Made by a program: the position numbers and the translations under genes
Notes under the pieces: model-generated
Seen by the model: only the letters and a program-made list of their open reading frames with translations
Told to the model about the DNA's origin: nothing
Databases searched by the model: none
Source: Candidatus Nitrotoga sp. SPKER
GTDB taxonomy: Bacteria > Pseudomonadota > Gammaproteobacteria > Burkholderiales > Gallionellaceae
Assembly: GCA_003402285.1 (NCBI GenBank)
Contig: QFXG01000031.1
Coordinates: 1-64,000 of the forward strand
DNA: 64,000 bases
Direction: 5' to 3'
Shown here: positions 25,224-35,363 of the stretch, piece by piece
Numbering within the stretch: the first letter of the stretch is position 1
Layout: each line of letters starts with the position of its first letter

Positions 25224-26389
25224 TATGCCCCCTTTGCCGCAGTAACAACCTTCGCTGCCGCATCTGCCATATCCCCGGCAGAAATAATTGGCAGGCCAGA
25301 TTCAGCCAGAATTTTTTTCCCAAGATCAACGTTAGTGCCTTCCAGACGTACCACTAAGGGTACTTTCAAATGCACTTCACGCGCCGCTGCCACCACTCCT
25401 TCAGCAATCACATCACACTTCATGATTCCGCCGAATATATTAACCAAAATTGCACGCAAATTCGGATTTCTCAGCATCAATTTAAATGCTTCAGTTACTT
25501 TTTCCTTGCTGGCCCCCCCACCTACATCAAGAAAATTCGCTGGCATACCACCATATAACTTGATGATATCCATGGTCGCCATGGCCAACCCGGCACCATT
25601 CACCAAACAGCCAATATTGCCATTCAAAGAGATATAGCTAAGGCCGAATTGTGAAGCTTCAACTTCAGCAGGGTCTTCTTCATCCAGATCACGCAACGCC
25701 ACAATTTCTGAATGACGAAATAACGCATTACTATCGAAATTAATTTTTGCATCCAGCGCCAACAAATTTTGATCCACCGTTAGCACGAGCGGATTGATCT
25801 CCGCCAGCATCGCATCTTTTTCCACAAAAGCCTGGTACAAGCCTTGAAAACAGGCACGCGCCTGAGCAAGTGCTGCATCCGGAATACCAATCTGGCGCGC
25901 CACAGCGTCTATCTCAGCATCAATCAGTCCTGACAAAGGGTTTATCCAGACCTTGTGAATTTTTTCCGGTGACTGCGCAGCGACTGCCTCAATTTCCATT
26001 CCGCCCTCGCTACTCGCCATCAGCACAACACGCTGCTTGCTTCGATCAATTACCATACCGACGTAATATTCTTTTGCAATCTGCACGCCCTCCTCAATTA
26101 GCAGGCGTCGCACCAATTGCCCATCAGCATGAGTCTGGTGTGTAACCAATTGCATACCAAGAATTTCTCCAGCACGTGTACCAACATCATGCACTGAATT
26201 TACCACTTTAACCCCGCCACCCTGGCCACGCCCACCGGCATGAATCTGCGCCTTCACCACCCACACCGGGCCACCCAACTGCTGTGCGACGGCAATAGCC
26301 TCATCCACACTGAAGCACACCATTCCGCGTGGCGTTGGCACGCCATACTGACGGAGGATTTCTTTGGCCTGATATTCGTGAATTTTCAT
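25223..26389 (-). CDS. sucC: Succinyl-CoA synthetase beta subunit
   Basis: The 388 residues start [16 protein letters not shown] and include the ATP-grasp domain ([14 protein letters not shown]) and the CoA-ligase part ([30 protein letters not shown]). It is the first gene of the sucCD operon. Confidence 0.97.
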   Translation of the reverse strand: MKIHEYQAKEILRQYGVPTPRGMVCFSVDEAIAVAQQLGGPVWVVKAQIHAGGRGQGGGVKVVNSVHDVGTRAGEILGMQLVTHQTHADGQLVRRLLIEEGVQIAKEYYVGMVIDRSKQRVVLMASSEGGMEIEAVAAQSPEKIHKVWINPLSGLIDAEIDAVARQIGIPDAALAQARACFQGLYQAFVEKDAMLAEINPLVLTVDQNLLALDAKINFDSNALFRHSEIVALRDLDEEDPAEVEASQFGLSYISLNGNIGCLVNGAGLAMATMDIIKLYGGMPANFLDVGGGASKEKVTEAFKLMLRNPNLRAILVNIFGGIMKCDVIAEGVVAAAREVHLKVPLVVRLEGTNVDLGKKILAESGLPIISAGDMADAAAKVVTAAKGA

Positions 26390-26817
26390 GTTTATTACGT
26401 ACCTTATTTCGTGCGCAAATTACGCGATGCGCGACAGACACAATATCCATAATTGTGCATTCAAACTGCAATGAGAATTGATAAACCCAACATATTGATT
26501 ACAAAAACACCTTTAACCTCTGGAAAAATCAAAAATATACGTGAAAAATACACACCAGATAAGTATATACGAGTCATTTGCAGAACACTAAATCGGACAA
26601 GAACTTACGCCAGATTCTGAAGGATTGGATCAACACACTAATCATACGAGGCATACAATGCGAGCAGATCAAAAATATCAAGCATAACTGCGATCAATTC
26701 GGCAATGTCCGCTGCGACTTATCAGAAAAATTGGTCGCCTCAATACAATTGATCATTATTTCACACGTTTGTCATCCAACCTCTTTACAATAGTCGTAGT
26801 TCTTCAGATTGCGCATC
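26390..26817. other. Intergenic, probable divergent promoters for sucC and mgtE
   Basis: About 430 bases. A 71-codon frame at 26578-26793 has no ribosome site and an unusual composition, so it is not called. Nothing else recognised. Confidence 0.3.
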
Positions 26818-28272
26818 ATGACCAAAAATCACGAACCTCATTACACGGAAAACGTGCAAGAGCATCTGCATCAGGTGCAAAGCCTGCTGGATAAGCACGA
26901 GCTGGTCGAAATGCTGGCGCATAAGCAGGAAATGCCACGCCAAGAACGTCACGAATTGTTGGGAAACATTCTGCACAAGCAGCATCTAGCCGAGCTGCAA
27001 GATAAACTGAGCAAACTGCATTCCTCCGATATCGCCTTTATCTTGGAGGCGCTACCCATTGAGCAGCGCTTACTGGTATGGGATTTGGTCAAGGCCGATC
27101 GTGACGGCGAAATCTTGATCGAAGTGTCCGATTCGGTCCGTGAATCATTGATTGCCACCATGAGTCGCGAGGAACTGCGCGAGGCAGCGGAGCAGCTGGA
27201 TACCGACGAGATTGCCGATCTGGCGCCTGATTTGCCACAGGCAGTGATACGCGATGTATTTAAATCGCTCACCACTGAAGAACGTGAGCAATTACGCGCG
27301 GCGATGTCCTATCCGGAAGATGCGGTAGGCGCACTGATGGATTTCGACATGGTGACCATCCGTGAACATGTCACATTAGAAGTAGTCTCGCGTTATCTGC
27401 GTCGTTTCGACGAGATGCCCGATCATACTGACCAACTATTCGTAGTGGATAGAGATGATATGTTTAAAGGTGTCTTACCGCTTAATCGTTTATTGGTGAA
27501 CGAACCGGACGTACCCGTAAGCAAGCTGATGTTGACCGATACCATCAAATTGCATTCGGATGACAAAGCAGAGAAAGCAGCGCAGGCATTTGAGCGTTAC
27601 GATTTAGTTTCAGCCCCCGTGGTAGAAGAAGATGGCAAACTGGTTGGTCGCGTGACCGTAAACACAGTAATGGACTATATACGTTCGGAATCGGAAAGCG
27701 ACATTTTGAATACGGCCGGTTTACGCGGAGAAGAAGATATCTTTGCTTCGGTCTGGAAAAGCGTAAAAAATCGCTGGATGTGGCTGGCACTCAATCTATT
27801 TACTGCATTCTTTGCCTCACGCGTGATCGGCGAATTCGAAAACACCATCGAAAAACTAGTCGCACTCGCGGCATTAATGCCTATCGTGGCAGGTATCGCT
27901 GGCAACTCGGCAAACCAAACCGCCACTATCATCATCCGCTCGCTGGCACTAGGGCAGCTTAACCAAGCTAATGCAAGGCGGTTAATTGGTAAAGAACTCG
28001 CCATCGGCGGCCTGAACGGCTTGATTTGGGGCGGTGTAGCTGGATTATTCGCTTACTTCCTATATAAAAGTGTACTACTTGGCGTGATTTTGACTGGCGC
28101 CATGGTGCTCAATTTAGTCCTTGGCGCATTGGCTGGCATGCTGATACCGCTGTCCATGCAGCGTATGGGGCGCGACCCGGCTATCGGTTCTAGTGTCATG
28201 CTTACCGCCATTACAGACAGCGGTGGCTTCTTCATTTTCCTTGGGCTCGCTGCTCTATTTTTAATACATTAA
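26818..28272 (+). CDS. mgtE: Magnesium transporter MgtE
   Basis: The 484 residues have the MgtE layout: cytoplasmic N domain of helical repeats (LHSSDIAFILEALP), two CBS domains (about 200-320) that sense Mg2+, a linking helix, and five membrane segments (from about 340 on; GIAGNSANQTATIIIRSLA is the conserved pore motif). The ATG at 26818 is preferred to TTG at 26809, but neither has a clear ribosome site. Confidence 0.95.
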   Translation: MTKNHEPHYTENVQEHLHQVQSLLDKHELVEMLAHKQEMPRQERHELLGNILHKQHLAELQDKLSKLHSSDIAFILEALPIEQRLLVWDLVKADRDGEILIEVSDSVRESLIATMSREELREAAEQLDTDEIADLAPDLPQAVIRDVFKSLTTEEREQLRAAMSYPEDAVGALMDFDMVTIREHVTLEVVSRYLRRFDEMPDHTDQLFVVDRDDMFKGVLPLNRLLVNEPDVPVSKLMLTDTIKLHSDDKAEKAAQAFERYDLVSAPVVEEDGKLVGRVTVNTVMDYIRSESESDILNTAGLRGEEDIFASVWKSVKNRWMWLALNLFTAFFASRVIGEFENTIEKLVALAALMPIVAGIAGNSANQTATIIIRSLALGQLNQANARRLIGKELAIGGLNGLIWGGVAGLFAYFLYKSVLLGVILTGAMVLNLVLGALAGMLIPLSMQRMGRDPAIGSSVMLTAITDSGGFFIFLGLAALFLIH

Positions 28273-28456
28273 AGTCCATATTTATATAATCCAACGCAAT
28301 AAATAACGCTCACAAAGTGAGAACAATGCAGAAAATCAAAAACAAAATGATAGGATTCCTCTTTACGTCATTAGGCTTTTCTCTATAACTACCCGACGAA
28401 TTACACTCGTATCTCCCAACACGCTCCATACTCGTTCTTCATAGAAAATACTTGCT

Positions 28457-31276
28457 ATGTACCCTGACAATCTACCGACTCTACCGCTAGTATCCGTCAT
28501 CGTGCGCAGCATGGGGCGACCGGAACTTCGCTTGGCGCTGGAGTCGATCGCACGGCAGGATTATCCAATTATTGAAGTCATCGTGGTCGATGCAACAGGC
28601 GGAAGTCACCCGGTGCTACCTGCTATAGCCTGGCAATCCGGTCATTCGATACGAATCGTCGGGGGCCACCGCCGTTTGCCGCGACCACAAGCCGCCAATG
28701 AAGGATTGCAAGCCGTAAATGGTGAGTGGTTCTGCTTTCTGGACGACGACGATACCTACGATTTTAACTTCCTCTCGGCCATGCTGAGCACCTCCCATGC
28801 CCATCCCGAAGCGCTACTGATTTACGGTCGAACCCGAGTGTTTGATGAAAATGGGAAGGTCGACAAATTATTTGGTAGCCCATTCAACCGCGCTTTGATG
28901 TACTTCGGACCATTGTTTTACTGGCAAGCGGCGATTATCCGCCGCAAAGTCATTGAATTGGGCTGTCGATTTGATGAAACACTTGAAATTTGCGAGGATC
29001 GCGATTTTCTGAATCAAATTGCAGAGCACTCCGATTTTGTATTCGTTCCGGTTGTGGGATTCAACTATCACCCCTACTTAGGCACTTCAGGCACGGGTTC
29101 CACCGCAACTCGGGATATATCTCGCCTCGAACGTTCGGAAAATATTTTGCGCTTAAAATGGTCCGACGTCTCGTCCTATCACACCCGCCGCCTTGTTGAG
29201 ATGTGCATGGGGGCAGTTCGCGCCTTCCATGACGGTAATTTTGCACTTTCCCGCACCTTGTTCGATAAAACGCTCAAAGCGTACCCGGACGACCCCAGTG
29301 CCTTGCACGGGCTTGGCCGACTGGATTTTCACGACGGTCAGCTGGCAACCGCAAAAAAATTGGTTCGACGAGCAATCGAAATCAATCCGTCAGTCGACGA
29401 ATTTCGCATGACCATGGCGCTCATTCTAGAGGCATCTCATAAATACGAAGAAGCACTTGCATTTGCCCGACAAGCGGGAATCAATCCAACATTTCAGGCT
29501 ACTGCCGATGCACTCGCCCGACGCCTGCCGGTCACCGCCCGAACAACACTTTCTGTTCAGCCAACCGCTGCAGGTGTTCAACAACTCGGGCGGCTGGCAC
29601 CATGCCCATGCGGCAGCGGACGTCGCTTTAAAGAATGTTGCGGCACTATCCGGCCAAATCAAGAACCCGCCATGGTTAAGGCCGACCAAAACTCGCGCGT
29701 TACGATCGTTATGACGATACGAGAACGTTACAGCCTGACAATCCAATCCTTGAAATCTATCCTGTCCAATACGTCCCCCATTTTCCGCCTCATTTTCGTG
29801 GACTATCAGTCGCCAATCTGGATTCGTGAACAACTTGATGCGTTAGCCCACCAATACAGGATCGAATTGGTGCACACCGAAGATCCCCTCTGGCCCAATC
29901 AAGCCAGAATAAAAATTCTGGGTCGCATATCGTCTGAATATACCGTATTCATCGACAACGACATTCAAGTTGAACCAGGCTGGCTGGAGAAGTTGGTCGC
30001 CTGCGCAGATGAGACCGGTGCTGGCATTGTGGGACCTTTGTACCTTTGGGGCGACGGCAAATCCACGCCAAAAATTCACATGGCAGGCGGCAGGCTTATT
30101 ATTCACCCAGACATCAGCCGTGATGGACTGGTCATGGAAGAAGAGCATCTGCTCTTTAATCGTCGACCAGAGGACGTGCAGGAACAGCTTTTCAGAAAAC
30201 CATGCGATTATGTTGAATACCACTGCATGCTGGTTCGCACCCAACTCCTACAAGAGCATGGCCTGCTCGACGACGGAATCATCTGTGTCCACGAACATAT
30301 TGATGCTGCACTGACAGCGAAGCGGCTGGGTTACCCCACGTACATGGAGCCTGCCTCACGTGTGAACTACCTTGCTTTCGCCGATTTTCTGCTGGAGGAT
30401 CTTCCCATTTTTAGATTGCGCTGGTCACGCGAAGCGGGCGAACAAAGCATTCTGAATTTTGCAAAAAAATGGGGTGTTTGCAACGATCAGCGTTCCTTTG
30501 GCCAAGTACGTGTTTTCCTGAGCAAGCATGTCGGCCACATTGACCCGCTCAGGACAAATATTCCTCCGCGCCAAAAGTGGAACACTCCTATGCGCAAAGA
30601 GGAACTGCAGCAAACCCGTTCAGGCTTGCTGGATATGGCCATAGAGCACGGCTATCAAGCCGCAGAACTTGCCTTGCTCAGCAAGGCCTATTTCACTGCA
30701 CAAGCACTCATGAATAGCAGATACCGCTCATGTGGTCGGCCTTTCATTAACCATCTAGCAGGCACCGCTAGCGTGCTCCTGCGCTATGATTTTCGGATTG
30801 AAGTCGTGATGGCTGGATTGCTACACGCGGCATATACCCATTGCCCTGCACATCTGGAAGGCAAGCAGGCAGCGCGTGACGAGGTTTGCAGTAAACTCGG
30901 TGGCGAGGGCAACAAAGTGGAGCGACTGGTCAGAGGTTATACGCTCAGAGCAGCGAGATCACCGAACAATCAGGTCACAGGGGCGGACGTCGGGCGAATC
31001 ACTATTTTTGATGCCGAAGTGCAAATGATTGCCCTTGCCAACGAGATTGATATGTACCTGAGTGGCGAAACCCGCTACTCGGCACCTCGTAACGATGAAA
31101 TGAATCCGGCACAACTGGACGTAGCCGCCAAAATTTGCGAGATTATTGGGATAAGCGGCATGTCCCACAGCCTGCAGCAAGAACATAACGATAAGCGGCT
31201 ACCACCCCCGCTGAGCTTACTCACCGCGCAAAACATGAGCTATCAACTCAACCCTTTCCCACAGGGCAGTGCATGA
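28457..31276 (+). CDS. Multidomain protein: two GT2 glycosyltransferases, TPR, SEC-C and HD-like parts
   Basis: The 939 residues contain, in order: a GT-A glycosyltransferase (residues about 10-240; SVIVRSMGRPE, FLDDDDTYDF at about 94), TPR repeats (250-330), a SEC-C zinc motif (CPCGSGRRFKECCG at about 383), a second GT2 domain (410-640; FIDNDIQ at about 497) and an HD-like helical region (755-870; NHLAGTASVLL, AGLLHAAYTH). It probably adds sugars to a surface or secreted product; the HD-like part might be regulatory. It overlaps the next gene by 8 bases, so three genes (28457-35186) form an operon. The fusion is unusual; acceptor and sugar donors are unknown. Confidence 0.8.
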   Translation: MYPDNLPTLPLVSVIVRSMGRPELRLALESIARQDYPIIEVIVVDATGGSHPVLPAIAWQSGHSIRIVGGHRRLPRPQAANEGLQAVNGEWFCFLDDDDTYDFNFLSAMLSTSHAHPEALLIYGRTRVFDENGKVDKLFGSPFNRALMYFGPLFYWQAAIIRRKVIELGCRFDETLEICEDRDFLNQIAEHSDFVFVPVVGFNYHPYLGTSGTGSTATRDISRLERSENILRLKWSDVSSYHTRRLVEMCMGAVRAFHDGNFALSRTLFDKTLKAYPDDPSALHGLGRLDFHDGQLATAKKLVRRAIEINPSVDEFRMTMALILEASHKYEEALAFARQAGINPTFQATADALARRLPVTARTTLSVQPTAAGVQQLGRLAPCPCGSGRRFKECCGTIRPNQEPAMVKADQNSRVTIVMTIRERYSLTIQSLKSILSNTSPIFRLIFVDYQSPIWIREQLDALAHQYRIELVHTEDPLWPNQARIKILGRISSEYTVFIDNDIQVEPGWLEKLVACADETGAGIVGPLYLWGDGKSTPKIHMAGGRLIIHPDISRDGLVMEEEHLLFNRRPEDVQEQLFRKPCDYVEYHCMLVRTQLLQEHGLLDDGIICVHEHIDAALTAKRLGYPTYMEPASRVNYLAFADFLLEDLPIFRLRWSREAGEQSILNFAKKWGVCNDQRSFGQVRVFLSKHVGHIDPLRTNIPPRQKWNTPMRKEELQQTRSGLLDMAIEHGYQAAELALLSKAYFTAQALMNSRYRSCGRPFINHLAGTASVLLRYDFRIEVVMAGLLHAAYTHCPAHLEGKQAARDEVCSKLGGEGNKVERLVRGYTLRAARSPNNQVTGADVGRITIFDAEVQMIALANEIDMYLSGETRYSAPRNDEMNPAQLDVAAKICEIIGISGMSHSLQQEHNDKRLPPPLSLLTAQNMSYQLNPFPQGSA

Positions 31277-31883
31277 GAATTGCATGAATACACTGCAGGG
31301 ACTCTTACACAATTCATCGATACCATCCCAGAGGGACACCTTAACGCAGTTCATCTTCGTTCCTGATAACGTATTGCAAGCGGATGCCACTATTGTTTTG
31401 GGGATGAGTTTATGGGAGCGCCCATTAGCAAGGGCAATTGAGCTGTACCGTCAGGGACTTGCCGGGAAATTGGTCTTGTGCGGCGGTTACAATCTAAAAA
31501 TTGACGCAATCGAAGCACTCCAGATGTACCGAAAAGCCAAATCAATAGGAATACCCAATTCGGATATGCTGGTTGATCCAGATTCAAGTAATACTGCTGA
31601 AAACTTCTCCACTGCAGCTTTACTTCTTCAAGCCAACAACATTGAAATAACCCGGTCTGTAGTGAATATTGTCTCAATCCATTTTCATAGCCGTCGCGCA
31701 TTGTTAACGGCACAGCAAGTGTTTGGCAAAGATATCCAATTTGGAATAGCAACTTATCCAAGTGTTCACTACACGAGTAAAACCTGGTACGAAACTGAAA
31801 CAGGACATCGGAATGTGTGTGACGAGATTGAAAAGATTACTAGATACTTTCCAGAAAACAGGCTGCCGGAAGGCATTAATTGA
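31269..31883 (+). CDS. DUF218 (YdcF-like) family protein
   Basis: The 204 residues have the ElyC/SanA/YdcF fold: DATIVLGMSLWERPLARAIE near residue 39, KLVLCGGYN, then SSNTAENF and the His-containing VNIVSIHFHSRRA. The family is linked to envelope polysaccharide and lipid-carrier handling, but its enzymes are poorly characterised. The start may be GTG 31269, overlapping the previous stop, or ATG 31284; neither has a strong ribosome site. Confidence 0.75.
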   Translation: MHENCMNTLQGLLHNSSIPSQRDTLTQFIFVPDNVLQADATIVLGMSLWERPLARAIELYRQGLAGKLVLCGGYNLKIDAIEALQMYRKAKSIGIPNSDMLVDPDSSNTAENFSTAALLLQANNIEITRSVVNIVSIHFHSRRALLTAQQVFGKDIQFGIATYPSVHYTSKTWYETETGHRNVCDEIEKITRYFPENRLPEGIN

Positions 31884-31901
31884 AAGCGCCGAATACACTT
31901 T

Positions 31902-34900
31902 ATGGGGAATGAGACTAAAGTAGCCTTGGCGATTGGCGCCGCAATTGACTTTGCAATGCCCCAGAGCCTACAGGACGCTTTACAGCTAGCACTCGCCAAC
32001 CATTTCAATGGAGCATTTGTTTTTTCAAATGGGGCACTGGCGTCCGAGGAATTCAGCTATTCCCATATCTGGAACAGGGCACTATGCGTGCTCCAAGGAC
32101 TGCAAAAATCAGGTTGCAAGCTCGGCGATGTGCTGATTATTGATGCCGGAAATCCGACAACTTTTATCCCAGCGCTTTGGGCCACCTTGCTGGGAGGCAT
32201 GGTGGCTGTACCGCTCACCTTCAGTCGATGGAATGTCCGTGCGCACCGTGAGTTTAAGGACAGACTAGATAAAATCCATGCGACCCTCGCTCAGCCCTTG
32301 ATTCTTTCTGATGACGAAGACCTGTTCTGGCACAAGGGAAGAAGACAGATTTCATTTCGTCAGCTTGGTGAATACTCGCCTGCTGAGGGAATAACTTCAA
32401 CTGATTGGGCTGCTCCAGCGGTTCTTATCTCAACTTCCGGTACGACAGGCCTACCACAACTTGTTACCCTCAACGGCAAGGCATTGATGCACCGTTGGTG
32501 GCCAGCGGGTCCTTCTGCTCCCAATCAGACCAGATTTCTAAACTGGATGCCGCTGGATCATGTCATGGGACTGGGGATAGCGGGGCCTAATGGACAATTA
32601 AAAATTCATCTGGCGCCAGAATCGTTTGTGCAAAAGCCATTGGGTTGGCTTGACCTAATTCAGTCCCACGGTATCACTCATGCCGGAATGAGTAATTTTG
32701 GCATGAAGTTGATCGCAGATACGGCCTCATTATTCAACTGGGATCTCTCCAGTCTGCAACGTGTAGGCGTGGGCACAGAAATGATCTCGGCAAAGGTTTG
32801 TACCCGATTTATCGAAGTCCTTGCGAGTAATGGTGCCCCTGCCGAAACGGTTATTTTGGGTTATGGACTATCCGAATGCGGACCTGTTGCAGGCGGTAAA
32901 CGATCATTCCTACCAGCGTTGCACAACAACGGGCATGAACCACCCCTTATCGATTCTCCGACGCAAGGGCATAGCATTCGTATTGTCGATCAAGACGGAA
33001 GCCTATGCCAAGAAAACGAGATTGGGCAGATTGAAGTGTGCGGCCCGACGATGACCTCCGGATATTATGGGAACCCCGAGCTCGATAAGCTGATTTTTAC
33101 TGCCGACAGCTGGTTTCGAACCGGTGATACAGGCTATTTGCGAGGAGGCTGCTTGTGCGTGACAGGAAGAGAAAAGGAAGTCATCCTGGTAAACGCACTC
33201 AAGTTTTCCTGTAGCGAAATTGATTCTGTCGTACAGTCGATTCCGGGAATATCCTTGGCCTATGTTTTTCCGTGGGATGATGATGGCAAACAAATCGAGC
33301 GCCCAGCATTGGTTTATGCAACGGATAAGACAAATGTCGATTTTAGTACAACCGAATCGCTAATCAGAAAAACCTGCGTCGACCGATTCGGATTTGGCCT
33401 GGCTCGTTGCATCTGCATTGAACCCGAGGAATTACCAAGAACTCGCTCTGGAAAAGTGCAGCGCGGCCGACTGGCTGAGATATTCATACGGACTGACACA
33501 TCTCATTCCTCTCCTCTGGAAGTCAAGCCACCTGAAACACTCCAAAACAAGATTGCCGCACTGATGACCAGTTTACTTGATGGTGTGACCCCTAACCTGA
33601 CAGACGACTTTTTCGAACTTGGCGGCGACTCTCTGGGCGCATTGACGTTTACTGTTGCCCTGGAACAGAAATTAGGGATCAGCCTTCCCCCAGCCATCTT
33701 CGCCCGCGCGCCTACCCTTGGAAATGTTTTGGCTTTTGTTCAAACGCAAACGAACTCCGCCAGTTCAGGTAGATTGTCAATCGTTTCGGTACAGACAGGA
33801 ACATCTAGGAAAGGGTTATTCATTACGCCTGGATTGTGGGGAAACAGCGGCTACGCTCATAACTTGGCAATTGAAATGGGCCCCGAGTTCTCCGTTTGGA
33901 CATTTCACATAACCGCCCCGGCTAACTGGGCACTCCGGTTTCACAGCGTTCCAGAACTCGCACAAGAATGCTGCACGTTAATGCAAACAGTCCAGCCCCA
34001 AGGTCCCTATCATATTGCAGGGCATTCGTTTGGTGGAATGATCGCCTTTGAAATGGGACAGCAATTGTTCGCCTCAGGGCAGGCAGTGGGGACGCTGTCA
34101 ATAATCGACATGACGGCGCAACTCATGCATCGCGATTTCAATGTTGACACTACGAAACCCACCGATTACGTAATTGAACACTATCGCTTGCTAAATAAGC
34201 TATACCTGCCGCGTCTTATAGAAGGGCCCCTTCGGTATTTCAGAGCCAGGGACAGTGTCTATTTGCCCCTTTCGGATAAAACAGGCGGCTGGTCGTACCT
34301 TTCCAAAAATGGCGTTGAAATTATTGACATTCCCGGTGATCACCAATCGATAGTAAGAAACCCATCTCTCGGGATTTTGAGTAAACACATCGTAGCGGGT
34401 ATACGAGGTGAGATAGGATTTCTCCATCCTCATCTATCGATTTCAGAGATAGCGCGAATAGCGATTGATGAAGCTCGCAATGCGTGTGTTAAAGGCAACG
34501 TGCTACTGGAAATTGAGTCGCTGAAGCGTGCCATAGCCGCAGAGCCCAACGTGTCTTCCTGGGTCTTCACAAGACTTGCGCATGCCTTGCTTTCAGCTGA
34601 TCAAATTGGACCTGTCGCAGAGACATATCTCTCAGCCTTAAAAAGAGATCCTTGGCCACTTACAACACATTTCCACCTTCGCACAGCATTAATACATAAC
34701 AGGTCAAGCAATTTTGGTCTCCACGCTTTGCATTTTGCCAAACAGACAAAAATTGATTCCCCGGCAATAGCCCGAATCACAGGCGCTATTTTTTTGATGC
34801 TAGGAGAGGCTGCGGGGGCAGAAAGAAGTATCAGAACTGGGCTCGAACAAGTTCCAGAGAGTCTGGAACTTCGGTTGCAATTGCTTAATTTTCTGGTGGA

Positions 34901-35186
34901 GAACAAACGCTTTTCTGAAGCTGAGGAACAACTTGTTATGTCACTTGCCCACCCTATAGCGAATGATGAAGCTTATTTTGGTCTCGGTATTCTTGCCATT
35001 AAACTGAATAAGTTCGACCTCGCCACCGACTGTTTGCAAAAGTCCATTGACATTAACCCGGGCAACGCTCGCGCCCTGGATATACTGGAGAAAATTCAGG
35101 CCGCAAAAGGCAATATTGAATCAGCCCAGCATTTGAAATCCAGGCTGGAAATAGTTCTGCATGACCAACTATTTCGTTCTGAATAA
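31902..35186 (+). CDS. NRPS-like protein: adenylation, carrier, thioesterase, TPR
   Basis: The 1094 residues have an acyl-adenylating domain (A3 core TSGTTGLPQLV at about 177, with Gln at the usual Lys; GYGLSECG about 319; RTGDTGYL about 406; final Lys in RTRSGKVQ about 516), a carrier domain with the phosphopantetheine Ser in FFELGGDSLGAL (about 577), a type I thioesterase (GHSFGGM, Ser about 708; GDHQS, His about 813) and C-terminal TPR repeats (850-1085). No condensation domain is present. It would activate one amino or hydroxy acid, or an acyl group, load it on its carrier and release it, perhaps onto a glycan made by the preceding glycosyltransferase. The coupling is inferred from the operon. 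Confidence 0.85.
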   Translation: MGNETKVALAIGAAIDFAMPQSLQDALQLALANHFNGAFVFSNGALASEEFSYSHIWNRALCVLQGLQKSGCKLGDVLIIDAGNPTTFIPALWATLLGGMVAVPLTFSRWNVRAHREFKDRLDKIHATLAQPLILSDDEDLFWHKGRRQISFRQLGEYSPAEGITSTDWAAPAVLISTSGTTGLPQLVTLNGKALMHRWWPAGPSAPNQTRFLNWMPLDHVMGLGIAGPNGQLKIHLAPESFVQKPLGWLDLIQSHGITHAGMSNFGMKLIADTASLFNWDLSSLQRVGVGTEMISAKVCTRFIEVLASNGAPAETVILGYGLSECGPVAGGKRSFLPALHNNGHEPPLIDSPTQGHSIRIVDQDGSLCQENEIGQIEVCGPTMTSGYYGNPELDKLIFTADSWFRTGDTGYLRGGCLCVTGREKEVILVNALKFSCSEIDSVVQSIPGISLAYVFPWDDDGKQIERPALVYATDKTNVDFSTTESLIRKTCVDRFGFGLARCICIEPEELPRTRSGKVQRGRLAEIFIRTDTSHSSPLEVKPPETLQNKIAALMTSLLDGVTPNLTDDFFELGGDSLGALTFTVALEQKLGISLPPAIFARAPTLGNVLAFVQTQTNSASSGRLSIVSVQTGTSRKGLFITPGLWGNSGYAHNLAIEMGPEFSVWTFHITAPANWALRFHSVPELAQECCTLMQTVQPQGPYHIAGHSFGGMIAFEMGQQLFASGQAVGTLSIIDMTAQLMHRDFNVDTTKPTDYVIEHYRLLNKLYLPRLIEGPLRYFRARDSVYLPLSDKTGGWSYLSKNGVEIIDIPGDHQSIVRNPSLGILSKHIVAGIRGEIGFLHPHLSISEIARIAIDEARNACVKGNVLLEIESLKRAIAAEPNVSSWVFTRLAHALLSADQIGPVAETYLSALKRDPWPLTTHFHLRTALIHNRSSNFGLHALHFAKQTKIDSPAIARITGAIFLMLGEAAGAERSIRTGLEQVPESLELRLQLLNFLVENKRFSEAEEQLVMSLAHPIANDEAYFGLGILAIKLNKFDLATDCLQKSIDINPGNARALDILEKIQAAKGNIESAQHLKSRLEIVLHDQLFRSE

Positions 35187-35363
35187 TCCAACAAAGTCGT
35201 GGCAGGGAATAAAAAAGCAGGAGTTCGATCCGCGAATAAACAAAAACGTCAGCTACACTCTCTGACCGCAAGGCGCGGTATCTTGCACAGCCCAAGCCTC
35301 ACTACTTAATTTAAACCAAAATACAAAACCACCCCCTGAAACGTCTACACATGAAATTTATAT

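Noticed and set aside
26578-26793. Frame of 71 codons between sucC and mgtE
   Set aside because: No ribosome site, no family, composition unlike neighbouring proteins.
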